10,295 nucleotides of DNA from Bacteroides sp. UBA939 (GTDB lineage: Bacteria; Bacteroidota; Bacteroidia; Bacteroidales; Bacteroidaceae): the NCBI RefSeq assembly GCF_002293435.1, contig NZ_DBDF01000026.1, forward strand, positions 1-10,295, given 5' to 3'. Numbering within the stretch: the first letter of the stretch is position 1; every line of letters starts with the position of its first letter. The translations under genes and the position numbers were made by a program. Shown here piece after piece: positions 1 to 7,102 of the stretch. A model generated the notes under the pieces. It ran no database searches and was not told where the DNA came from. It saw only the letters and a list, made by a program, of their open reading frames with translations.

Positions 1-121
1 TAGATCACTAACTATCTATAAGTAATTGACTTGTTACTTGTAAGTAGTTGGCTTATGCTATCCTATTTTCTCCTTATTAGCCCACTTTCAGGAGATATTT
101 TGTTCCAGAATAAATGTAATC

Positions 122-250
122 ATTTCGATATCTCTCTATCAGTCTGACACTTAACTGCTTTTCGCTCGCGTATTTCTAACCAACCTTGCCTTCGGGTGGA
201 AATAACGCATTCTCAGGCGATTAAAAATACAAATTGTCAATCTGACAACT
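122..250 (-). repeat. 129-bp dispersed element, left copy (inverted)
   Basis: Read on the minus strand, 250 down to 122 aligns over exactly the same length with 9565-9693 on the plus strand. By eye the identity is roughly 70%, with one compensating single-base indel in each half. Shared blocks include TGTCAGATTGAC, TTTGTATTTT, AGAATGCG, GAAATACG and GATATCGAAAT. One end is a palindrome (TTGTCA, 3 nt, TGACAA at 234-248). A hairpin lies in the middle: ATTTC at 172-176 pairs with GAAAT at 199-203 and the stem extends inward to CC/GG. The family is unknown to me. The frame that is open in the other copy meets a stop here (TAA at 177-179), which argues against a conserved coding sequence. Confidence 0.75.
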
Positions 251-403
251 CCTTTAACTCCTGCGGTATGAATAATACAGGTTAGTAAGATCATGCTTGG
301 TTATGCGAAAATATTCTCGCATATAATTGCGGGATAATTAGGGGGAGTCGTCAGGTTTTGAAGTGATATAAGAAGTTGATAGAAAAATAGAGATGTCAGT
401 ACC

Positions 404-445
404 GAAAAGCCCGTCCTGCTCAATGGGGGTTGAGCAAGGACGGGC
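404..445 (-). terminator. Intrinsic terminator of the ROK-MFS-SIS operon
   Basis: Arms 409-422 and 431-445 (TGAGCAAGGACGGGC) are complementary except for one bulged base, leaving an 8-nt loop. Read on the minus strand, the GC-rich hairpin is followed directly by TTTT (408-405). It lies about 65 nt past the stop of the SIS gene, so it would end transcripts of that operon. Confidence 0.85.
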
Positions 446-475
446 GTCACTCATAGATGATGAATTTACTAACTA

Positions 476-528
476 TTATAATCAAAGGCTTTTCACCTTA
501 TACCTTATAATCAAAGGCATTTCACCTT
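476..528 (-). repeat. Tandem duplication of the SIS gene 3' end, with stop codon
   Basis: Bases 476-499 and 505-528 are 24-bp copies with one mismatch, at a period of 29 bp. On the minus strand each copy encodes the last residues of the SIS protein and a TGA stop (KVKCL-stop in the real gene, KVKSL-stop in the second copy). The period is not a multiple of three, so the second copy is out of frame and simply trails the gene. Confidence 0.85.
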
Positions 529-1272
529 CTTCTGGTATTCGGCGATAGCGGCGTCCAAACGTTCGTGAGCAGTTGTATCACCCGGAACATTGTGCGACGG
601 ATGAATATACAAGTGTACACCACGGTCTGCCAGAATTTCGGCAACGGTAGTGATAGTCATCCACACCAGCGTAATGAAACTTAAAGTTGATAACGGGCCT
701 ACTTTATCGAAATGATTTTTCAAAGGAACCGAAGCGTCTACCAATGGAACGCAAGAGTCCACTACGATGTCCGCAAGCTGGAACAAGTTCTTACCGCTGG
801 AATGACGGCTTGCCTTGTCGCCCGTTTCTCCGGCAGAACCGTAAACGATAACCTTCATGCCGCGCTTCTTTGCTTCCATTGCCACGTCGATGTTGACAGC
901 GTTGATACCTGTGTGAGAGAATATCCAGATACAATCTTTAGCGTCAAAATCATAATTCTTCATGATTTCCTGTCCGTAACCTTCGGCTCTTTCGAGGAAA
1001 AGGAACTGGTGGATACCCATCTGTCCGATGATTTGTGTAAAGAACGTCAGCGGGAGTTCGCACAGTGGGTGGAAACCTACGAAGCTACCGATACGCGGAT
1101 ACATTTCTTCAACAGGAATCGTTGCGTGACCGCAACCAAACGTGTGTACCCAGCGTCCGGCTTCAATGGAATCGGCCATAGCGGTGGCTGCCTTTTTGAT
1201 ATTCTCTAATTGCGTGGCTTCCAATGTTTCCATGATGCCGTGCGCATTCTTTAACCATTCAAGTGCTAACAT
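511..1272 (-). CDS. SIS-domain sugar-phosphate protein (UPF0309-like)
   Basis: The 253-residue protein is a single SIS (sugar isomerase) domain, the fold that binds phosphosugars in isomerases, lyases and deaminases. Visible family features are GCGH at 46-49 followed by PVEEMY (53-58), the phosphosugar loop SHTGINAVNID (119-129) leading into AMEAKKRGMKVIVYGS, the segment DIVVDSCVPLVDAS (168-181), and SHNVPGD (226-232) near the C-terminus. Length and motifs fit the UPF0309 type rather than MurQ etherase, which is longer and has a different signature. It is probably cytosolic and soluble. It is the last gene of an operon, 33 bp after the MFS transporter, and is followed by a terminator. An isomerase, lyase or deaminase role on the phosphosugar made by the upstream kinase is inferred; the reaction is not known from sequence. 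Confidence 0.85.
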   Translation of the reverse strand: MLALEWLKNAHGIMETLEATQLENIKKAATAMADSIEAGRWVHTFGCGHATIPVEEMYPRIGSFVGFHPLCELPLTFFTQIIGQMGIHQFLFLERAEGYGQEIMKNYDFDAKDCIWIFSHTGINAVNIDVAMEAKKRGMKVIVYGSAGETGDKASRHSSGKNLFQLADIVVDSCVPLVDASVPLKNHFDKVGPLSTLSFITLVWMTITTVAEILADRGVHLYIHPSHNVPGDTTAHERLDAAIAEYQKKVKCL

Positions 1273-1305
1273 AATTTTTTTGTTTTAAAGGAATGAATAA
1301 CTTTT

Positions 1306-2451
1306 TTATTTAAGTGAACGTTTAAACAAAAGGAGCATGATGAGCAGGGATACTATCATCATATAAGGATATACCCCGATGCCATATTCTTGCGAAAGAA
1401 TTCCGGTGAGGCTGTTCAGCAAGGTCTGGCCGATAAGGGCTATGACAAGAGCTACACTGAATGCCGTCCCTGAGAGGGAGGCATACCGGCTGCCTACGAT
1501 ACTGAGTATGACGGGGAAAGTAGAAGCCAGTCCCGCACCAATAAGCGCCATACCTGTGGCGGCGCGTATAAAGTCGGGCGAGAAAGTCAGCAGTGCAAAA
1601 CCTGCGGCGGCTGTAATCAGGCTGAAACGGAGAACGGTTTCCTGCTTTAGTTTCTTGAAGAGAACCACCAGTAACAGGCGGGCAGCGGTGAGACCGGCTA
1701 CCATACAAGTCAGAACCATGAGCGCCCGGTTCTCGGGGATGTCAGTAGTCTGTCCCAAATAGAGTGTAGTCCAATTGTTGCATACGCCTTCAATACCACT
1801 CTGGAAGAACAGGATGAAGCTGAGCAATAACAGGCTGCTTTCTTTTAATAACCCCAATCCCTTTCTGATAGGAAATCCCTGTGGTTGCTTGGGAGCGGGG
1901 AAACGTACGCCGAAGCAGAACATAATACCCGCAAGCATCACAATACCCGTGCCTTGCAGTATGGTTTCAAAAGAATAATATCCGGATAAGAAACTCAGCA
2001 ATACAGGAATGCCCAATGCTCCGATGCCATAGAATGCTCCGAGAAGACTGAGGCGTGAACCTTTTTCCTCTTCGTTTGAGATATCGGCAACCAAAGCATT
2101 CGTTTCACCATTCAGTATGCCGCCGCCCAGCCCGATGCCGATAATGGAGAGTTGCAGTAACGGGATGCTTGTGAAGAAGGCAATTCCTTCCAATCCCAAC
2201 AGTACCACTAAACAACTAAGCAACAGCAAAGCCTTGTGTCCGAAACGGTCTACTATAGGACCAAACAACAGGGAACCTCCCAGTATGCCGAGAGGCAAGA
2301 ACGTTACCAATGCGGTGGCTTGGAGATTATCCAAGTTCAGTTTGGTGGTGAGGGACGGCAATACCGCTCCCAGCGTAATCATTGAAATGCCGAAAAAGCA
2401 CATGCCGATACACGCAGCCGCAAATACCAGATTCTTTTTGTAATTACTCAT
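1306..2451 (-). CDS. MFS transporter, likely sugar importer
   Basis: The 381-residue, strongly hydrophobic protein has the length and spacing of a 12-helix major facilitator superfamily permease of the inner membrane. The MFS motif A between helices 2 and 3 is clear as GPIVDRFGHK at 64-73. A glycine-rich run (GIGLGGGILNGETNA, from about residue 105) lies in helix 4 and a central cytoplasmic loop (about 184-200) splits the two halves. Its ATG overlaps the stop of the ROK gene in an ATGA (2448-2451), so translation is probably coupled. Lying between a sugar kinase and a SIS protein, it most likely imports their substrate, probably with protons. Family membership alone does not fix substrate or direction. 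Confidence 0.88.
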   Translation of the reverse strand: MSNYKKNLVFAAACIGMCFFGISMITLGAVLPSLTTKLNLDNLQATALVTFLPLGILGGSLLFGPIVDRFGHKALLLLSCLVVLLGLEGIAFFTSIPLLQLSIIGIGLGGGILNGETNALVADISNEEEKGSRLSLLGAFYGIGALGIPVLLSFLSGYYSFETILQGTGIVMLAGIMFCFGVRFPAPKQPQGFPIRKGLGLLKESSLLLLSFILFFQSGIEGVCNNWTTLYLGQTTDIPENRALMVLTCMVAGLTAARLLLVVLFKKLKQETVLRFSLITAAAGFALLTFSPDFIRAATGMALIGAGLASTFPVILSIVGSRYASLSGTAFSVALVIALIGQTLLNSLTGILSQEYGIGVYPYMMIVSLLIMLLLFKRSLK

Positions 2452-3404
2452 AATACGTGTTTTTTGATAGCGAGAGAAGCTGCTCCTATCAGTCCGGCAT
2501 TACCGGACAATTGAGAAGCTACAAATTCCACCTGCTTGATACTGAGCGGTTGCGCCCATTTGCAGGCTTCTTTATAGATATCGTCGATAAATATATTTGC
2601 AGGGCCGAATACGCCTCCGCCCCAGATAATCTTTTGGGGGTTTAACAGGCTGACAAGGTTGGCGGAAGCCATTCCCCACATTTCTATGGCTTTGTGCAGA
2701 ACGGCAACGGCAATCGGGTCATGCTCGTTGTATGCACTGAACACATCATAAGCGGAGATACGGCAAATGGGTTTCTGGCGCAGGCGTCCTTTATACGCTT
2801 TGTTTGCATGAACCGCATCCCGCGCTCTGGCGGCGATACCATTGCCCGAAGCGTAATATTCAAAACAACCGCAAGCATCATATTCTTCTTTATAAGGTGG
2901 TTGAAGGGCCATCCAGCCCGTAGCGCCGATAATGTCGCTTGAACCATGCAGTACACGACCGTCAATGATAATTCCCGCACCTACGCCTGTGCCCACGGCG
3001 ATGAATATTGCACTGTGGCAATCTTTGGCTGATCCCTGCCACATTTCTCCGTACATGTAGCAAGTGCGGTCGCTGTCGATAAAAATCTCAATCCCCGGCG
3101 TGGTCACGGCCTTCAATACTTCTTGCAAAGGATAATTCTCCCACTCCGGGATATTGGGCGCCCACACACGTCCTGTTTGTGAGTAAACAATGCCGGGAAC
3201 ACATACTCCGACACTGTCTATGGGGATACGGCTCCTGCGGGCAACAGTCAGCAGTTTGGATAGTATTTCTGCGGCGAGTTTACCTACGTCATGTCCGGTT
3301 CTTCCTTTCAACAGGCGCTTCCGGTTGAATAACATACTTCCGTCGGGGAGGAAAATGGCGCTTGCTATTTTAGTTCCGCCTATATCAAGAGCGATGGTAG
3401 CCAT
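2448..3404 (-). CDS. ROK-family sugar kinase with divergent active-site motif
   Basis: This 318-residue cytosolic protein has the ROK fold. It shows the N-terminal ATP loop DIGGTK (7-12), the segment IAVGTGVGAGIIIDGRVLHG (135-154), the CGCFE motif (178-182) and a C-terminal GGG loop (262-264). ROK kinases phosphorylate sugars such as glucose, GlcNAc or ManNAc. Key positions differ from the norm. The ExGH motif reads ATGW (161-164), so the sugar-binding Glu and the zinc-binding His are gone. The CxCGxxGC zinc motif is reduced to CGC. The NDxN motif around the catalytic Asp reads SDRT, with D112 kept. E182 is kept. It heads the operon, with a promoter at 3446-3476. Kinase activity is likely but the substrate is uncertain. 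No DNA-binding domain precedes the ROK fold, so it is not a ROK repressor. Confidence 0.87.
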   Translation of the reverse strand: MATIALDIGGTKIASAIFLPDGSMLFNRKRLLKGRTGHDVGKLAAEILSKLLTVARRSRIPIDSVGVCVPGIVYSQTGRVWAPNIPEWENYPLQEVLKAVTTPGIEIFIDSDRTCYMYGEMWQGSAKDCHSAIFIAVGTGVGAGIIIDGRVLHGSSDIIGATGWMALQPPYKEEYDACGCFEYYASGNGIAARARDAVHANKAYKGRLRQKPICRISAYDVFSAYNEHDPIAVAVLHKAIEMWGMASANLVSLLNPQKIIWGGGVFGPANIFIDDIYKEACKWAQPLSIKQVEFVASQLSGNAGLIGAASLAIKKHVL

Positions 3405-3661
3405 AGTACTTAAATTATTTTAGATTGATTTATCGAGGTTTCAGGCAAAGCTATGAATTAATTTTCTCTTCCCAATGCTTCTTGAGAGGGAAAATGTGTG
3501 TAAAACATGTCACTAATCACTAAAAAGTATTTAGTATACTCGCTGTTGCTTGTATGCAACTTATTGTATTGGCTTGATAATAAAGGCATATAACGTTTTT
3601 TAGTGCAGTGTATTATTTATGCTTTTGTGTTTGTTAACATAAGAGGTTGAACGGCTTCCTT
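3405..3661. other. Divergent intergenic spacer with small palindromes
   Basis: No gene is visible between the ROK start and the rightward promoter. Short inverted repeats include ACTAAA/TTTAGT (3519-3534) and GTTGC/GCAAC (3545-3560), and CACTAAAAA (3518-3526) has an inverted partner at 3597-3605. Any of these could bind a regulator of the flanking transcripts, but none matches an operator I know. Confidence 0.4.
3446..3476 (-). promoter_or_regulatory. Bacteroidales-type promoter of the ROK operon
   Basis: On the minus strand a -33 box ATTG (3476-3473) is followed by 19 bp and a perfect TAnnTTTG -7 box, TAGCTTTG (3453-3446). Transcription would start near 3439, leaving a leader of about 35 nt before the ROK ATG. 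An imperfect inverted repeat (ATTTTC at 3461-3466 with GAAAAT at 3490-3495, plus weaker inner pairs) overlaps the spacer and -33 box and could be an operator. Confidence 0.65.
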
Positions 3662-3692
3662 TTTGCCTTCTCAAATAAAAAGCCTACTTTTG
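3662..3692 (+). promoter_or_regulatory. Bacteroidales-type promoter of the radical SAM gene
   Basis: A perfect TTTG (3662-3665), 19-bp spacer and perfect TAnnTTTG box (TACTTTTG, 3685-3692) match the Bacteroidetes primary sigma factor consensus. The start site should be near 3699, giving a leader of about 15 nt. This decides the start of the next gene: an in-frame TTG at 3663 lies inside the promoter and cannot be the start. Confidence 0.78.
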
Positions 3693-3713
3693 TCTTCGTA
3701 TAAAAACAGATAT

Positions 3714-4643
3714 ATGGACGTTACACCTTTATTATATAATGAGTTCCCATTGTTTCTGAAGTGCTATTTTCCATATAAGGTACAGAAAATATCACTCAAT
3801 GCCGGCTTTACCTGTCCTAATCGTGATGGGACTAAAGGGTACGGTGGTTGTACGTACTGCAACAACCAGACTTTTAATCCGGATTATTGCCGTACGGAGA
3901 AGAGCATTACCCGGCAACTTGAAGAGGGGAAAGTCTTTTTCTCCCATAAGTACTCCGAAATGAAATACCTCGCCTATTTTCAGGCATATACCAATACTTA
4001 CGGCGAATTGGAAGCATTGAAGCGGAGGTACGAAGAAGCATTGTCTGTTGCTGATGTAGTGGGGCTGGTTGTGGGCACCCGTCCCGATTGCATGCCCGAC
4101 AGTTTGCTTAGCTATCTGGAAGAACTGAATAAAACGACTTTCCTTTTAGTGGAATATGGTATTGAAAGTACCGATGATGCCACGTTGCAGCGCATTAACC
4201 GCGGACATACTTATCAGGATGCCATAGATGCCGTAGAACGTACCGCCGCCCGTGGTATCCTTACCGGCGGGCACGTTATACTGGGACTTCCCGGAGATTC
4301 GCATGAGAAGTTGGTGGCGCAGGCCGGAATCTTATCCCGCTTGCCGCTTACTACATTGAAGATGCATCAGTTGCAATTGATACGTGGCACGCGCATGGCG
4401 TATGAGTATGAACAGCATCCCGAAGACTTCCACCTGTTCGGCGTAGAAGAATATGTTGACCTGATTGTGGATTATGTGGAACATTTACGTCCCGGTTTGG
4501 TTTTGGAACGTTTTGTGTCGCAATCCCCCAAAGAATTGTTAATAGTTCCCGGTTGGGGGCTGAAAAACTATGAGTTTAATCACCTTGTACAAAAAAGAAT
4601 GCGGCAGCTTGGCGCTTATCAGGGAAGGAAATATGAAATATGA
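3714..4643 (+). CDS. YhcC-type radical SAM protein (TIGR01212 family)
   Basis: From the ATG at 3714 the protein is 309 residues, matching E. coli YhcC. The [4Fe-4S] cysteines are C34, C46 and C49, spaced Cx11Cx2C within CPNRDGTKGYGGCTYC, the hallmark of this subfamily. Other signatures are YFQAYTNTYG (88-97), GTRPDC (121-126), EYGIES (147-152), GGHVILGLPGD (185-195) and LKMHQLQLIRGT. Radical SAM enzymes reductively cleave S-adenosylmethionine to start radical chemistry; the substrate of this subfamily is, to my knowledge, not established. The gene has its own promoter at 3662-3692 and precedes a flavodiiron gene by 60 bp. Co-transcription is possible, although that gene also seems to have a promoter of its own. 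Confidence 0.92.
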   Translation: MDVTPLLYNEFPLFLKCYFPYKVQKISLNAGFTCPNRDGTKGYGGCTYCNNQTFNPDYCRTEKSITRQLEEGKVFFSHKYSEMKYLAYFQAYTNTYGELEALKRRYEEALSVADVVGLVVGTRPDCMPDSLLSYLEELNKTTFLLVEYGIESTDDATLQRINRGHTYQDAIDAVERTAARGILTGGHVILGLPGDSHEKLVAQAGILSRLPLTTLKMHQLQLIRGTRMAYEYEQHPEDFHLFGVEEYVDLIVDYVEHLRPGLVLERFVSQSPKELLIVPGWGLKNYEFNHLVQKRMRQLGAYQGRKYEI

Positions 4644-4662
4644 GAAAAAAGAATTATTTTTG
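4632..4662 (+). promoter_or_regulatory. Candidate promoter of the flavodiiron gene
   Basis: A perfect TAnnTTTG box (TATTTTTG, 4655-4662) has a weak -33 partner (TATG, 4632-4635) at 19 bp, overlapping the last codons of the radical SAM gene. The start site would be near 4669, which makes the upstream in-frame ATG at 4674 nearly leaderless and favours the ATG at 4704. Confidence 0.5.
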
Positions 4663-4703
4663 CAGCTGTTTGAATGCGGAATCAATCTAAAAAAGAAGAA
4701 ATT

Positions 4704-5900
4704 ATGAACCAAAAAACATTGATAAAAGGAAAAATACATTATGTAGGAGTCAATGACCGCAACAAGCATTTGTTTGAAGGTATGTGGCCTTTGCCTTACG
4801 GAGTATCTTATAATTCTTATCTGATAGATGACGAAACAGTAGTGCTGATTGATACGGTGGATGCTTGTTTCTTTGAGACATATCTGCGGAAGATAAAAAG
4901 CATTATCGGTGAGCGTCCTATTCAGTACCTTATCATTAATCACATGGAACCTGACCATTCCGGTTCTATCCGTCTTATAAAACAACATTATCCTGATATC
5001 ATTATTGTTGGCAATAAACAGACTTTCGGCATGATTGAAGGCTTTTATGGTGTGACGGGCGAACGATATATGATTACCGACGGAGATTTCCTGGCTTTGG
5101 GGCATCATAAACTACGCTTCCACCTGACCCCTATGGTACACTGGCCCGAAACGATGATGACTTTTGACGAGACTGAAGCTGTGCTTTTCTCCGGCGACGG
5201 TTTTGGCTGCTTTGGTACGCTGGATGGTGGTTTCCTCGATGCGTGTATCAATACAGACCGTTACTGGGATGAAATGCTACGTTATTATTCCAATATTGTC
5301 GGCAAGTATGGTTCGGCGGTGCAGAAGGCTTTGCAAAAGTTAAGCGGGCTGCCTGTTACGACTATTTGTTCAACGCACGGTCCGGTCTGGACAGAGAACA
5401 TAAGCCGTGTTATAGACATTTATGATAAACTGAGCCGCTATGCAGCCGATGAAGGAGTTGTGATAGTTTATGGAACCATGTACGGCAACACTGAGCAGAT
5501 GGCTGAAACGATTGCTGCCGAACTTTCGGCGCAGGGTATCAGGAATATTGTGATGCATAATGTCAGCAAGACTAATCCTTCTTATATTATTGCAGATATC
5601 TTTAAGTATCGTGGTCTGATTATTGGCAGTCCCACGTACAGTAACCAGATTTACCCTGATATAGAATCTTTGCTTTCCAAAATATTAATCCGTGAAATCA
5701 AAGGGCGCTACTTGGGTTACTTCGGTTCGTTTACCTGGGCTGGCGCTGCGGTGAAGCGTATGGCTGAATTCGCCGAAAAGAGTAAATTCGAACTTGTAGC
5801 CGACCCGGTTGAGATGAAGCAAGCTATGAAGGACATAACTTACGAACAATGCGAATGCCTGGCGCGTGCTATGGCAGGACGCCTTAAAAAGGAGATATGA
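4704..5900 (+). CDS. fprA: A-type flavodiiron protein (FprA family)
   Basis: From the ATG at 4704 the protein has 398 residues, the usual size for a two-domain flavodiiron protein. The metallo-beta-lactamase-like half carries the full diiron ligand set: H80, E82, D84 and H85 in HMEPDH, then H146, D165 and H225. The flavodoxin half begins near 252 and shows the FMN phosphate loop GTMYGNTE (257-264), GSPTYSNQIYP (308-318) and GSFTWAG (341-347). No rubredoxin or flavin-reductase domain is fused, so electrons must come from a separate rubredoxin or similar carrier not encoded here. Such enzymes reduce O2 to water and/or NO to N2O in the cytosol, protecting anaerobes. Its own promoter is likely, with possible read-through from the radical SAM gene. 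The repeat at 5900-6018 begins at its stop codon. Confidence 0.93.
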   Translation: MNQKTLIKGKIHYVGVNDRNKHLFEGMWPLPYGVSYNSYLIDDETVVLIDTVDACFFETYLRKIKSIIGERPIQYLIINHMEPDHSGSIRLIKQHYPDIIIVGNKQTFGMIEGFYGVTGERYMITDGDFLALGHHKLRFHLTPMVHWPETMMTFDETEAVLFSGDGFGCFGTLDGGFLDACINTDRYWDEMLRYYSNIVGKYGSAVQKALQKLSGLPVTTICSTHGPVWTENISRVIDIYDKLSRYAADEGVVIVYGTMYGNTEQMAETIAAELSAQGIRNIVMHNVSKTNPSYIIADIFKYRGLIIGSPTYSNQIYPDIESLLSKILIREIKGRYLGYFGSFTWAGAAVKRMAEFAEKSKFELVADPVEMKQAMKDITYEQCECLARAMAGRLKKEI

Positions 5901-6018
5901 ATTTAAAATTATGAATTATGAATTATGAATTTTGAATTTTGAATTATGCGAAATCGCGTAAAGTAGAGGGATGGGTAATAATTCATAATTCATAATTCAA
6001 AATCCATAATTCAAAATT
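5900..6018. repeat. AT-rich heptamer inverted repeat between fprA and nagB
   Basis: The left arm (5900-5938, with similar units on to 5948) is built from TGAATTA/TGAATTT heptamers. The right arm (5980-6018) is its reverse complement at 34 of 39 positions. About 41 nt separate them, including the only non-AT-rich stretch (about 5948-5975). The arrangement resembles a small MITE-like or intergenic repeat; I recall similar AATTATGAATTATG runs in other Bacteroides spacers. Transcribed rightward it would form a long AU-rich stem after the fprA stop. I found no recognisable nagB promoter in or beside it. Confidence 0.8.
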
Positions 6019-6051
6019 GAACAAGTTTAACCAGATAAAAAAACAATCACA

Positions 6052-6864
6052 ATGAGACTAATCATTCAACCGGATTACCAATCCGTATCCAAGTGGGCTG
6101 CGTACTATGTTGCCGCTAAAATCAAAGCCGCGAATCCAACGCCTGATAAACCGTTCGTTTTGGGATGCCCTACCGGTTCATCGCCGCTCGGTATGTATAA
6201 GGAGTTAATCGATCTGAATAAGAAAGGACTTGTTTCTTTTCAGAATGTAGTAACTTTCAATATGGATGAATATGTCGGCTTGCCAAAAGAACATCCCGAA
6301 AGCTATTACTCTTTCATGTGGAACAACTTCTTTGGGCATATTGACATTAAGCCGGAGAATACCAATATTCTGAATGGTAATGCCGTTGACCTGGATGCCG
6401 AATGTGCACGTTATGAAGAAAAAATCAAATCCTATGGCGGTATCGACCTGTTCATGGGAGGTATCGGGCCTGACGGACATATTGCTTTCAACGAACCGGG
6501 TTCTTCTTTATCTTCACGTACACGCCGGAAGACATTGACTACGGATACCATCATCGCTAATTCACGTTTCTTCGATAATGATGTTAACAAAGTGCCTAAG
6601 ACTGCATTGACGGTTGGTGTGGGTACTGTGCTCTCCGCTAAGGAAGTGATGATTATCGTAAACGGGCACAACAAGGCGCGCGCCCTTTATCATGCCGTAG
6701 AAGGCGCTATCACCCAGATGTGGACAATCAGCGCTCTGCAGATGCACGAAAAGGGTATCATTGTTGCAGACGATGCCGCTACTTTCGAGCTGAAGGTCGG
6801 TACATATCGTTACTTTAAGGATATTGAAGCAGAACATCTGGAACCGGCTTCTTTGCTGAAGTAA
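6052..6864 (+). CDS. nagB: Glucosamine-6-phosphate deaminase
   Basis: The 270-residue protein follows E. coli NagB (266 aa) almost without gaps. It converts glucosamine-6-phosphate to fructose-6-phosphate and ammonia, linking amino-sugar catabolism to glycolysis. Catalytic residues fall at the E. coli numbers: D72 (NMDEYVGLPKEHPESYYSFM), D141 and H143 (GPDGHIAFNEP) and E148. Residues of the GlcNAc-6-phosphate allosteric pocket are also kept (S151, S152, R158, K160, T161, Y254), so allosteric activation is likely. The ATG at 6052 gives the conserved MRLI start. It appears monocistronic, ending at the terminator at 6948-6999. No nagA or GlcNAc transporter is adjacent, and the ROK operon is on the other strand 2.6 kb away. 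Confidence 0.97.
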   Translation: MRLIIQPDYQSVSKWAAYYVAAKIKAANPTPDKPFVLGCPTGSSPLGMYKELIDLNKKGLVSFQNVVTFNMDEYVGLPKEHPESYYSFMWNNFFGHIDIKPENTNILNGNAVDLDAECARYEEKIKSYGGIDLFMGGIGPDGHIAFNEPGSSLSSRTRRKTLTTDTIIANSRFFDNDVNKVPKTALTVGVGTVLSAKEVMIIVNGHNKARALYHAVEGAITQMWTISALQMHEKGIIVADDAATFELKVGTYRYFKDIEAEHLEPASLLK

Positions 6865-6874
6865 GGAATAATGT

Positions 6875-6916
6875 GAATCAGGAGTAACCAGAATTATTCA
6901 GGTTAACTTCTGATTC
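6875..6916 (+). other. Hairpin after nagB, without a T-tract
   Basis: GAATCAGGAGTAACC (6875-6889) and GGTTAACTTCTGATTC (6901-6916) form an imperfect stem with an 11-nt loop. No T-run follows, so it is more likely an mRNA 3'-end stabiliser or a minor structure than the main terminator. Confidence 0.5.
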
Positions 6917-6947
6917 GTATGAATAACAGGTTCTTAAATACAATTAG

Positions 6948-6999
6948 TTGCGCAATCCATCCCCGGTAAGTTAAAATGGAATGGATTGTGCAATTTTTT
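6948..6999 (+). terminator. Intrinsic terminator of nagB
   Basis: Arms TTGCGCAATCCAT (6948-6960) and ATGGATTGTGCAA (6981-6993) pair over 13 bp with one G-U. They are followed directly by six T (6994-6999). Confidence 0.88.
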
Positions 7000-7042
7000 A
7001 TTTCAATCTTTCAATTATTAGAAATTTATCCACTCTTGTTTA

Positions 7043-7073
7043 TTTGTTATCATCTTAATCATTTGTATCTTTA
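7043..7073 (+). promoter_or_regulatory. Promoter of the unrecognised 212-aa gene
   Basis: TTTG (7043-7046) and TATCTTTA (7066-7073, one mismatch to TAnnTTTG) are 19 bp apart. The start site would be near 7080, which places the in-frame TTG at 7079 at or upstream of +1 and supports the ATG at 7103. Confidence 0.6.
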
Positions 7074-7102
7074 TCCCGTTGAATAAAAAAAATCGTTTGA
7101 AG

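Larger units (their letters stand above)
1..510. other. Non-coding left flank
   Basis: I see no convincing gene here. The stretch holds the left copy of the 129-bp dispersed element (122-250), a hairpin with perfect 7-bp arms (TATGCGA at 302-308 and TCGCATA at 317-323, 8-nt loop), the terminator of the minus-strand operon (404-445) and a duplicated gene end (476-528). Bases 1-121 are AT-rich with no clear structure. Confidence 0.6.

Noticed and set aside
511..1272. SIS gene as MurQ (N-acetylmuramic acid 6-phosphate etherase)
   Set aside because: The protein is about 50 residues too short and its motifs match the UPF0309 type, not the MurQ signature.
3663..3713. Upstream TTG start of the radical SAM gene
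   Set aside because: It lies inside the promoter, and the ATG at 3714 gives the normal family length of 309 aa.
4674..4703. Upstream ATG start of the flavodiiron gene
   Set aside because: It would be almost leaderless from the candidate promoter, and the extra ten residues are charged and unlike the family N-terminus; the ATG at 4704 fits better.
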